DNA of 64,000 nucleotides, taken from contig LR882958.1 of NCBI GenBank assembly GCA_904830895.1, forward strand, positions 1,358,001-1,422,000. The letters are read 5' to 3'. The position numbers were made by a program, and so were the translations under genes. The notes under the pieces were generated by a model that was not told the DNA's origin, did not search any database, and saw only the letters and a program-made list of their open reading frames with translations. This DNA is from Planktothrix rubescens CCAP 1459/22 (GTDB lineage Bacteria > Cyanobacteriota > Cyanobacteriia > Cyanobacteriales > Microcoleaceae). Below are positions 17,072 through 24,789 of this stretch, piece by piece. Position 1 is the first letter of the stretch, and the number at the start of each line of letters is the position of its first letter.

Positions 17072-17157
17072 CTCATTAAATTATCTAAAGGACAAGTAGG
17101 AACGTGGATACGAATATTTTGCTGCGGTTTGCCGATCGATCCAAATACTATCTCTGA
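17072..17157 (+). pseudogene. DUF4926 fragment joined to a PIN-domain N-terminus
   Basis: About 31 bases from 17073 repeat the interior of the DUF4926 gene (ATTAAATTATCTAAAGGACA). They run at once into GTG and VDTNILLRFADRSKYYL, the first-strand signature of VapC-type PIN nucleases (DTNILLRFADR), which stops after 17 residues. Two unrelated TA fragments are fused here. Confidence 0.7.
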
Positions 17158-17609
17158 ACAATAAAAGTCGATCGGACATTTCTCTCAAATCCGATCACCC
17201 TTAAACCAACTCTACATAACACGCACTCCTTAATGCAAAATCTACGAGGGCGATCGCTCTTTTTTAATAAGTAACCCAAGGTAAATAATACGATATTTTC
17301 TAATTGTATCAGTAATTCTGGATTAATTTCACCAATTTTACTTCGCAATCTTGTTTTATCTAAGACTCGCATTTGATGACACAATGCAACGGAATCTTGA
17401 GCTAATCCTCCCTCACTGCCGGGAATAAAAACACAGGAAGGAAGAGAGGCACGGCGCAGATTATTTGTGAGAGGAATACTGATAACAGTAGTCGTGTACC
17501 TCGAAATAGTATCGTTCTGAAAAATAATTGTGGGACGTACACCAGCCTGTTCGGAACCTTGTGTGGGATCGAAGTTGGCAATCCAGATTTCACCTCGTCT
17601 GATTGTCAT
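17148..17609 (-). CDS. MazF/PemK-family toxin with unusual C-terminal extension
   Basis: 153 residues. Core residues 1-117 are MazF-like: RRGEIWIANFDPTQGSEQAG, VRPTIIFQND, TTVISIPLT and LDKTRLRSKIGEI. The family normally ends near LLKK. Here 36 extra residues (SDRPRRFCIKECVLC...) read through DNA holding a HIP1 site and a repeated segment (see 17186), so the native stop seems to be lost. The activity would be sequence-specific RNA cleavage; whether the extended form is active is unknown. It overlaps its antitoxin by 4 bp. Confidence 0.8.
   Translation of the reverse strand: MTIRRGEIWIANFDPTQGSEQAGVRPTIIFQNDTISRYTTTVISIPLTNNLRRASLPSCVFIPGSEGGLAQDSVALCHQMRVLDKTRLRSKIGEINPELLIQLENIVLFTLGYLLKKSDRPRRFCIKECVLCRVGLRVIGFERNVRSTFIVQR
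17186..17222. repeat. Dispersed 30-base repeat, copy 1
   Basis: CGATCACCCTTAAACCAACT and the following CTACAT recur at 18179-18211. Here it lies inside the C-terminal extension of the MazF-like toxin. Confidence 0.7.
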
Positions 17610-17836
17610 ACTAAATCTTCATGTTTTAGGAGTTCTGCATATTCACTAATGCCGAGTTCTGCAAGTTGTTGGTCTTCTTCGCCAAATTCGCTGTAAAGTG
17701 CTGCTAAGTTAGTTTCATCAATTGCTGGAATAGTAACTAATCTGGCACGGAATTTTAGAAATGCAATAAATTCAAATACTTGTTTGAGTTGTTCTTGATC
17801 GAGCTTTTCTAACTCTTGTTGGATTAAATGTTTCAT
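17606..17836 (-). CDS. Antitoxin partner of MazF-like toxin
   Basis: 76 residues from ATG 17836 (MKHLIQQELEKLDQEQLKQV). A longer in-frame reading upstream crosses HIP1-rich repeat DNA and is rejected. It is helical and acidic, like DUF2281-type antitoxins with an EFIAFLKFRAR segment. The stop/start overlap with the toxin (ATGA) indicates coupling. Confidence 0.72.
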   Translation of the reverse strand: MKHLIQQELEKLDQEQLKQVFEFIAFLKFRARLVTIPAIDETNLAALYSEFGEEDQQLAELGISEYAELLKHEDLV

Positions 17837-17968
17837 AGCAGTTATTCTTATTGTCAAGCTTTCTCGATTATAGAATAGAGGCGATCGCCTACCTCTTTGA
17901 ATATAGCTGAATCCAAGAGGGCGATCGCGGAGAATTGTCACTATCAATGCGATCGCACCCAATGACTG

Positions 17969-18260
17969 TAGGGGCGGGTTCGCCTGAATATTTGACACCC
18001 ATCAACAAATTATCAAAACCCGTCCCAACCCCACCGACCAATTAACAATTAATTCAATTTAATGGTTATTCAGTGATAGTTATTCGGGATTATTCGTTGG
18101 GTGGGGGCGGGTTTATTCAGATTATCGGTGGGTGACATAATTGATCGGTGAACCCGCCCCTACAAATTTGATTAAATCGCGATCACCCTTAAACCAACTC
18201 TACATCACACTGAAATTCCAAATAATTCCTGTAGGGGCGGTGCCCCCGTGCCCGTCCAAT
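17969..18260. repeat. Cluster of GC-rich palindromic elements
   Basis: Three units: GTAGGGGCGGGTTCGCC ... AACCCGTCCC (17969-18030); an inverted copy GGGGGCGGGTTTATTCAGATTA ... GGTGAACCCGCCCCTAC (about 18104-18164); and GTAGGGGCGGTGCCCCCGTG from 18231. The 30-base repeat (18179-18211) lies between. No gene is seen in this stretch. Confidence 0.75.
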
Positions 18261-18268
18261 TGTAGCCG

Positions 18269-20683
18269 TTATAGCAGTGTCAAACCCTCTACGGAACTAA
18301 CCGAATAGACATTAGGCAAAAAGTCAACATTTGGACCTGGCGCTGCCAGAAGATCGAATGATTGTTGACGATAATTAACAGTATCAAATAGTTGTCCCCC
18401 CCCTCCAGTCCCAATTGTAACGTCTAAGAAATTATCCAGGCTTGCACTACCCTGTCCTCCTAGCTCTGTACCGATATTGGTCAGAGTGAAATTAAACTCT
18501 CCTTGACCTTTTTTATCTTCTGGAATTAGAAATGTGGGATTTAAAATACCTTCCCGGCCACTACCCGAAATCTCTATATTTTTGCTGTCGTTGTCTGGAT
18601 TCGAGTATTTGACATTCAGGTTACCAGTCTCCTGATAAGGGATAGCAGACGGCTTTACCTCTATTTTTAAGAAGGGAGTGGATGGTGTTGTTGGAGGCGT
18701 TACAGTTGGTGGAGGCGTTACAGGAGTAGTCGCAGGTTCGTCGCAGAAGCCTAACCCCAGACTCTTTCTGAGCGTCTTCATTCCATCCCCTTTGCTAAAT
18801 CCGACTGTATTGGCAACCTTGTCGTAAAGCTTGGAAGTGAAGTTATAAGCAATATCTTTTCGTGCATCGTCCACTTGCCCAAAAAGATCCTTAGCAACTG
18901 CCTTACCATATATTTTGTTTACATTAGCAGCCAGTTCGCTTCTTTCTGTAACAAAATTGATTGCCTTTCTCGTTACTTTCAGGAGAGGACGCACAGCATT
19001 ACCGAGTGCACTACCTTTAGCGAATAGTTTACCGAAAGGAATTAAACCAAAGGCTTCCCTGGCTATATCTCCATCATTACCATTGAGAACAAGGCAAACA
19101 GTATCGAACACTTTGACACCAGCAGAGGCTATCTCCAAAGCACCACCTACTGATGCTCCTATCAGCGCACTCTCCCCTAATGTCGCTGGAGCCGCCACAA
19201 CCCCAACTCCTACCGCGATCAAGCCTCCAAGAGCAAGGTTATCGGAAACATCATTCTTTTCTGAAAGCTCGCAAAGTCCCTTAAATAATTCGCAGGGGGT
19301 TATTGATGTTGGTGCGGCTGGGGTAGTCGGTGTGGTTGGTATTGAGGGGTCACTTGGGCCAACTATGGTAGCAATCGTCTCCTCACTACCAGCCCCATTT
19401 TTTCGCTTGGCAACGATTGAACCGTCATCTTGCCGATCAAAAATTGATTTGCTGGTCGAACCTTGAACCTGAGCCTCCATCCGCTTACCGTCAGGACTCA
19501 TGTTAAGGGTGTGAGCGGGCATACTGCTTTGAGGGCCAGGTTGGTAGCGCAACTCACGGGCGCTGATTTCATCACTCGATCGCTTAATATTGACAACATA
19601 TTGACTGCCATCGCTGCCGTTCAAAATGAAATCATAGGTATTCGACCCGGTACTGCGGACAACAGGTGCTTCATAGGTGACAGTCTCTTCCGGGAGGGCG
19701 GGGTTAGCATCCAAATTAACGAAGCGACCGCGTAAATCGTCAGGTGCCGCCCCCTGAACCACTCCCAATACTGAATTGGTGCCAGCAACACGGATAATCG
19801 TACTCGATCGATTATTGGCGACCGTTGGTTGGAGCAATAGATCGGCCTCGGTGAGATCGAGATCGATCGCGATGAAATCTTCGCTTTTGTTAAAGTCTGT
19901 CAGAATATCTGCCTCACTCACGACAGATGTACCAGTATTAGAGCGCAGCACGAAGGTATCATTTCCAGAGCCACCCGTTAGTGTATCAATGCCAAAATCG
20001 CCGATGAGCAGATCGTTACCAGCCTCGCCGTTGAGAAGATCATTGCCACGACCGCCCCGCAAAACATCGTTATCTTCACCGCCAAACAGCGTGTCTTCCC
20101 CCTGATTGCCATTGAAAGCATCTATGCCCGCTCCACCGCGCAGTAGATCGTTGTCCTCGCCACCGCTAAGAACGTCATCGCCTTCATCACCCGCGATTGT
20201 ATCCGCACCAGAACCGCCATAGAGCAAATCGTCACCAGCACGACCAGAGATAAAGTCATTTCCTGCGTTACCATTCAAAAAGTCTTCTGCGACAGAGCCT
20301 TGTAGTGTGTCGTTTCCCCCCAAGCCAAGGATACCCTGGATATACTGACCTGACTGATCGGGTGTCGCCGTAAATAGGTCGCCACTTTCAGATAAGCGAA
20401 AAGCGCGACCATCGCCGACTTGAGAAAGCGATCGCCTGATATTCGCAGTAGAACTGGGGAGAAATTCGTTTCCTGTGTTAGCATTTAATCGGTCTTGCGT
20501 AACAGAACTTTCTAGCGTATCGTTGCCCCCAGGGTTGAGGATACTCTGGACATTCTGAGCATTCGATACCGTTTCTTGAGTCGGGGCTTTTTTGAAGGGA
20601 CAGCCGCAATCCTCTTGACTTTCTGCACTGCTACCATTCAGTAAGTCATTGTTCTTTTCTAACAAAGCTACATTGTCAGGCAT
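18269..20683 (-). CDS. RTX calcium-binding secreted protein, multidomain
   Basis: 804 residues without an N-terminal signal peptide, as expected for type I secretion. Residues 45-240 hold RTX nonapeptides (GGxGxDxLx; e.g. GGSGADTIAGDEGDDVL), followed by a DxFVL and DxLTDF closing motif (about 243-268). A beta domain (270-430) and a hydrophobic Gly/Ala segment with helices (about 480-640, LALGGLIAVGVGVVAAPATLG) follow, then Pro/Thr linkers and C-terminal Ig-like strands. The hydrophobic middle could insert into a membrane, so a pore or toxin role is possible but unproven. It is divergent from an HTH regulator 160 bp away. Confidence 0.82.
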   Translation of the reverse strand: MPDNVALLEKNNDLLNGSSAESQEDCGCPFKKAPTQETVSNAQNVQSILNPGGNDTLESSVTQDRLNANTGNEFLPSSTANIRRSLSQVGDGRAFRLSESGDLFTATPDQSGQYIQGILGLGGNDTLQGSVAEDFLNGNAGNDFISGRAGDDLLYGGSGADTIAGDEGDDVLSGGEDNDLLRGGAGIDAFNGNQGEDTLFGGEDNDVLRGGRGNDLLNGEAGNDLLIGDFGIDTLTGGSGNDTFVLRSNTGTSVVSEADILTDFNKSEDFIAIDLDLTEADLLLQPTVANNRSSTIIRVAGTNSVLGVVQGAAPDDLRGRFVNLDANPALPEETVTYEAPVVRSTGSNTYDFILNGSDGSQYVVNIKRSSDEISARELRYQPGPQSSMPAHTLNMSPDGKRMEAQVQGSTSKSIFDRQDDGSIVAKRKNGAGSEETIATIVGPSDPSIPTTPTTPAAPTSITPCELFKGLCELSEKNDVSDNLALGGLIAVGVGVVAAPATLGESALIGASVGGALEIASAGVKVFDTVCLVLNGNDGDIAREAFGLIPFGKLFAKGSALGNAVRPLLKVTRKAINFVTERSELAANVNKIYGKAVAKDLFGQVDDARKDIAYNFTSKLYDKVANTVGFSKGDGMKTLRKSLGLGFCDEPATTPVTPPPTVTPPTTPSTPFLKIEVKPSAIPYQETGNLNVKYSNPDNDSKNIEISGSGREGILNPTFLIPEDKKGQGEFNFTLTNIGTELGGQGSASLDNFLDVTIGTGGGGQLFDTVNYRQQSFDLLAAPGPNVDFLPNVYSVSSVEGLTLL

Positions 20684-20757
20684 TGTGTCTCACTTTCACT
20701 CAGATAAATTTGTGACTACTATACCTGACCTTGATTGCATTTGTCTTGACCAAAAAA

Positions 20758-20783
20758 GCCTGAGAAAGCCTGAAAAAGCCCGA
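20758..20783 (+). promoter_or_regulatory. 10-bp-spaced GCCTGA repeats, candidate operator
   Basis: AAAGCCTGAG, AAAGCCTGAA and AAAGCCCGAA follow one another; the GCC cores start at 20758, 20768 and 20778, exactly 10 bp apart. They lie in the 160-bp gap between the RTX gene (minus) and the HTH gene (plus). Same-face spacing suggests cooperative binding, probably by the HTH protein encoded next door. Confidence 0.6.
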
Positions 20784-20843
20784 AGTTTTACACAATTTTA
20801 TTTTTCCTTGACTCAACATAAGCTCCCCAAGGAGGATCGCCCG

Positions 20844-21386
20844 TTGCAAGCCGTCCCTGACGAAAACGAACTGCTGAAATTGGTCGATTGCCTGATCTTC
20901 GAGAAAACGGGCAAACATCTCAACACGCTACAACAGCTAGTGTTTCAGGGAATGTATGATGGCAAAACCTACGAAACGATCGCGCACGACACCCGCTACA
21001 CTACCAAATACGTCCGAGAAGTCGGCTACAAGTTGCTCAAAACTCTCTCGGTAGTTATGGATGAAGATATGCAAAAAGGTAATCTCAAAGCTGCTTGCGA
21101 TCGCAGAAATATTAGCAATAACTCAAACTTCGGTAGGGATTATATTCATCAATACGTTGAATACGTCCACACCCTCAACCTCAAACCCTGTATTTCATCG
21201 CCTAGCGAATCTGACAACAATCAACCCACTGAATCCAGATTCAAAACTCAGAGCGAACGCCTCGAAATTGATGTCGCTGATGTCGTTTGCAAATTGCACA
21301 GTCAAGGTATCGAACCCTGCAAAATTGCTCAATTACTTGGTCTTCCCGATGGGGTGATCGAAACAATATTGCGTGAATTATCTTGA
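20844..21386 (+). CDS. HTH_VMAP-type DNA-binding regulator without effector domain
   Basis: 180 residues from TTG 20844. This start is favoured because GGAGG lies at 20831-20835 with 8-base spacing, and because it puts the N-terminus in line with the homologue at 28776. Residues 7-82 (ELLKLVDCLIFEKTGKHLNT ... YTTKYVREVGYKLLK) form the N-terminal HTH found on vWA-MoxR-associated and NB-ARC proteins in cyanobacteria. After a linker, a second HTH-like segment (IEPCKIAQLLGLPDGVIETIL) ends the protein. There is no ATPase or protease domain. It probably regulates itself and the divergent RTX gene. Confidence 0.68.
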   Translation: MQAVPDENELLKLVDCLIFEKTGKHLNTLQQLVFQGMYDGKTYETIAHDTRYTTKYVREVGYKLLKTLSVVMDEDMQKGNLKAACDRRNISNNSNFGRDYIHQYVEYVHTLNLKPCISSPSESDNNQPTESRFKTQSERLEIDVADVVCKLHSQGIEPCKIAQLLGLPDGVIETILRELS

Positions 21387-21387
21387 C

Positions 21388-21430
21388 ACTCTCGCCGTTA
21401 ACCTTTCAGGTTTAACGGGAGTCCTCTTTT
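21388..21430 (+). terminator. Rho-independent terminator
   Basis: CTCTCGCCGTTAACC and GGTTTAACGGGAG pair around a TTTCA loop, followed by TCCTCTTTTT. It starts just after the stop of the HTH gene. Confidence 0.8.
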
Positions 21431-21469
21431 TGCATTACAGATAGATAAAATACTTCTTTTCACAGATTT

Positions 21470-21540
21470 AAGCGGATTACGCAGATTAACACAGATTAAA
21501 ATCCGTGAAATCCGTGAAATCCTCTTAAATCCGTGATCAT
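21470..21540. repeat. Short direct repeats (AAATCCGTG)
   Basis: AAAATCCGTGAAATCCGTGA and a further AAATCCGTG follow a CGGATTACGCAGATTAACAC stretch. This is dispersed low-complexity intergenic DNA with no coding signal on either strand. Confidence 0.5.
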
Positions 21541-21543
21541 TAT

Positions 21544-21693
21544 TTACCGTAGACGTTTTTCGTCTTCTCTACGTCTGCGATCGCGCCATTCAGCCACCGT
21601 TAAATAAATGACACCTCCGGTAAAAATTATCAACATTGAGAAAGCCAATAATACCAAAATCTCAACCAGGGTTAACTCTTGTAAAACTTCCAT
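21544..21693 (-). CDS. Small single-span membrane protein, 49 residues
   Basis: Reads MEVLQELTLVEILVLLAFSM, then LIIFTGGVIYLTVAEW and the basic tail RDRRRREDEKRLR. There is one clear transmembrane helix (about 10-33) with strong positive charge after it, so the C-terminus should face the cytoplasm. The single-helix plus WRDRRR layout resembles small thylakoid photosystem accessory proteins such as Psb35, but I cannot confirm identity by eye. It has its own ATG and stop in a gene-free gap. Confidence 0.6.
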   Translation of the reverse strand: MEVLQELTLVEILVLLAFSMLIIFTGGVIYLTVAEWRDRRRREDEKRLR

Positions 21694-21861
21694 AGGTTAA
21701 TTGAAACAGTGCAGTTTTTATCTATTTTAATTCAATTTGTAGAGGGAATCATGATTTGATTCACTCTACAACAATCTAGCAAAAGTATTAATCTGTGAAA
21801 CTGGGTAACAGTAGTTTACAACAACCTCGCACAAAGCCCACGCGGTTCACCCGTGGGAGTG

Positions 21862-23565
21862 TCAAACCGCAGGTAACTCATCTAAAATGGTAAACCGAAC
21901 ATGATTAATTGCTAAGCTTCCCAGAGAGACTTTTTCGCGGTCAACATCAACCCCTTCACTGGTCAATCGTTGAAAGCGGATACCCTTGCCAATTTCAATA
22001 TGATACCAAGCTAATCCCATAAAAAATCGCAGAGGATAGGGCCCACCTTCTTGAATATCATCGGGGTTAGATTCCATAGGAACCCAACCAAAACCAGGGA
22101 TATAAAATTCCAACCAAACATGATTATATTCCGGTTCTAAAGGAACGCCTCGACGGTCAGCAAATTGCGGGCATTTATAACGTCCAATAGTTCGACAAGC
22201 GATGCCATTTAATCGGGCTAAAGCTAATAAAACCCCCACATATTCCCCACAGGAACCAATTCCTCGCTGCAAAACTACATCGGGATTTTCAATTTTAGAA
22301 GTCAGACTATAGGATAACTGATCATAGACATAATTACGAATACCTAAAAGTTTTCGGAGAAAATTAGTTTCATTGCGAATTGCTTCCTTGGCTGCGGCTT
22401 GGACAACTGCCGTATTCATAGCCAAATGATCATCATCTATAAAATATTTTTCGGGAAAATCCGAGGAAAGTTTAGGTAAATTTTCTACTTGACGGGGATG
22501 AATTTGATATTTAATACTCCGAACTTCTAACAATGCTTTCCAACCAAAAATCAAACGTTCCGTCGAAGTCAAAGGATTAAATTGAAATACCGCGACTCTT
22601 TCCCCATCTTCAAATTCTTCTCGAAAAGGAATTCCAATCGCCGAAACCTCTAAAACTTTCTGGCGATTTGTATTAGAAGGTAAGGCAATTCGCCATTCTA
22701 AATTTTCGATATGAACCGCATCTAAAGGTTCTAATTCCTCCACATAGGACATTTCAATCAAATAGCCATTAGATGTGGCGTAGTTTTCCTGTTGATTAAA
22801 ATGAAAAGAGAGGGGATGGATAAAAGTACGATTGCGTTTTGCTAATTCAAATTGCTCATAGGAACTGGGATTATCTCGGATATAAAGTTCACTGCCAGCA
22901 TAGGCTACATAGAGAACTTCTTCTTGGGTTTCCGGGTCAGTATAAAAGGTTAAACCAGTAGGAGATTCAAAGGGAGTTAACACACTAAATCGAGTTTCTC
23001 CTGTGGCTTTTTCCAAACAATAAACCGTCTGTTCTTCTCGATCGCAAACCCATAATTCTTCATTTCTAATCGTGAGGTTTTCTAGTCCAATCCCTGGGGC
23101 GGAAAAGCGGGTAATTTCTCGTTTGGTATTTTGACTATAAACTAGGATAGAAGCAATGCGATCGCAAGCAAAATAAAGAGTCGATTCATAAACCGCAATT
23201 CCAGTAGCTACATCGGGTAACAGTATAAACAATTGAGGTTCAAGATTAATAATAGAATTACCTTGAACAACCTGGGGACAAAAATAGACTTCATTGCCGC
23301 GAGTAAACCAAAGATTATCCTGCCAAATTGCCAAACCCGTCACATCTCTAAAAGCTAAAGTTAAATCAGGATTAACAACCGTTGCATTATCTGTTTTGGG
23401 GTCAATTTGCAGCAAAAATCCCCGGGAGGTATCAATCGCTAATAGGGTATTTCCTAACCCCGTTAAACCATATAAAGCCGAAACCCCAATAGGTCGAATT
23501 GTCCGAGGTTTAAAACCGCTATTTTTTCCAAAAGTCAATGAGTTAAGATTCATAGAAATTGTCAT
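21862..23565 (-). CDS. Transglutaminase-like protein with N-terminal propeller-like domain
   Basis: 567 residues from ATG 23565; ATG 23553 is an alternative and a longer start is possible but weak. Residues 30-280 show repeated beta-propeller-like strands (TGLAIWQDNLWF, TGIAVYESTLYFACD, LENLTIRNEELWVCDR). The C-terminal transglutaminase-like fold has the catalytic Cys near 439 (GIGSCGEYVGVLL), His near 482 (YNHVWLEFY) and a following acidic pair (ESNPDD). Such proteins act as cysteine proteases or amidases rather than cross-linkers in many bacteria. No signal peptide is seen. Confidence 0.78.
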   Translation of the reverse strand: MTISMNLNSLTFGKNSGFKPRTIRPIGVSALYGLTGLGNTLLAIDTSRGFLLQIDPKTDNATVVNPDLTLAFRDVTGLAIWQDNLWFTRGNEVYFCPQVVQGNSIINLEPQLFILLPDVATGIAVYESTLYFACDRIASILVYSQNTKREITRFSAPGIGLENLTIRNEELWVCDREEQTVYCLEKATGETRFSVLTPFESPTGLTFYTDPETQEEVLYVAYAGSELYIRDNPSSYEQFELAKRNRTFIHPLSFHFNQQENYATSNGYLIEMSYVEELEPLDAVHIENLEWRIALPSNTNRQKVLEVSAIGIPFREEFEDGERVAVFQFNPLTSTERLIFGWKALLEVRSIKYQIHPRQVENLPKLSSDFPEKYFIDDDHLAMNTAVVQAAAKEAIRNETNFLRKLLGIRNYVYDQLSYSLTSKIENPDVVLQRGIGSCGEYVGVLLALARLNGIACRTIGRYKCPQFADRRGVPLEPEYNHVWLEFYIPGFGWVPMESNPDDIQEGGPYPLRFFMGLAWYHIEIGKGIRFQRLTSEGVDVDREKVSLGSLAINHVRFTILDELPAV

Positions 23566-23773
23566 TATAGTTGAAACCAGGATATTTATTGATCGAATCA
23601 GGTCAAAGTTCAGACTTAAGATAGGCAACAACACCTAAATTTTCCTAAAATCTGATTCAGACTCAAACATTTAAGATTAAGCACAGATTTTGACAAATTT
23701 TGCAGGAACATTAGATACAATAGTGATGTCGATAAATGCTACTATCTCTGCCCATCGGTAAGCGTGATTAATT

Positions 23774-24661
23774 ATGGCTATGCCAATGTTTTTCCTCCAC
23801 CGTGCAACCCTTGGACTAACGTTATTGTTGCAAATCGTGGTTGCTAATAGTTTGATTGTGACTGCCGCCCATTCAGCCTCCTTACCTCAGAATCTGGGGG
23901 ATGAACAGAATCAGGTTAATTTTGGGGATCGGGAACGGGTTCAGCAACCTGAACAATCGGGCCAAAGCAGTGATTCACCGTTTACCAACTGGAATGCCTT
24001 TACACCACCCGAACGGGGAGTACCCGGGCGTCGAGAAGGGGGCGGAACTCGGGGCATAGGTTGTCCTAGTTCGATGACTGCTTTAATTCCAGAGTCTACA
24101 ATGGGTCGCACCGCATCAGGTCAACCCGCATTTTTTCTTTATATTTCAGGGACAGTCGATCAAAAGATATTAGAATTTGAGATTGCAGATGAAGGGGATA
24201 AAACCCTTTACAAAACCACATTTCCCATCAGCACCGATCGCCCTGGAATAGTAGGAATTCAGTGGTCTGAGAATGCTAAATCCGTAACTTTACAAGACAA
24301 TAAAAATTATCGTTGGTATATAGCACTTAAATGTAACAGTAGTGATGCTTCTAATGATCTTCTCGTGAGTGGCTGGATTAATTCCGTTGCTTTAAGTCCC
24401 AATCAAAAACTTGAATTAGGACAAACAACCGATCCCTTAGAACGTTTAAAAATCTATGCCAACCAAGGACTTTGGCATGAAACAATATCAACTTTAGCAA
24501 CCTTAAAATTGAATGATTCTGAAAATTCATCTCTTAACAATCAGTGGAACGATCTATTAAAATCTATTGGCTTTGATCCGGATCAAAAACAAACTCAGAT
24601 TGATAAAGAAAAAGCTCAATCTATCCTCGATGCTCCTATTCTGAAAATTCAAACCAATTAG
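23774..24661 (+). CDS. DUF928 family exported protein
   Basis: 295 residues with a signal peptide (1-35, AAHSAS). DUF928 features: GCPSSMTALIPEST, FFLYISGTVDQKILEFEI and YRWYIALKCN, with Cys97 and a second Cys in the conserved KCN. Cyanobacterial DUF928 genes often neighbour CHAT or two-partner-secretion genes; here the ShlB-type porin starts 128 bp downstream, so a shared export role is likely. Molecular function is unknown. Confidence 0.85.
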   Translation: MAMPMFFLHRATLGLTLLLQIVVANSLIVTAAHSASLPQNLGDEQNQVNFGDRERVQQPEQSGQSSDSPFTNWNAFTPPERGVPGRREGGGTRGIGCPSSMTALIPESTMGRTASGQPAFFLYISGTVDQKILEFEIADEGDKTLYKTTFPISTDRPGIVGIQWSENAKSVTLQDNKNYRWYIALKCNSSDASNDLLVSGWINSVALSPNQKLELGQTTDPLERLKIYANQGLWHETISTLATLKLNDSENSSLNNQWNDLLKSIGFDPDQKQTQIDKEKAQSILDAPILKIQTN

Positions 24662-24789
24662 TAATCCCCGTAAATGGAAGTAGACAGTCATTGTAACCGA
24701 AAAAAGTTTGATTTTATTGTTTTAATGATTGACGGTTGACTGATTACTGATTACTGTTAACTGATAACTGATAAAAAAATAGGCATTCT

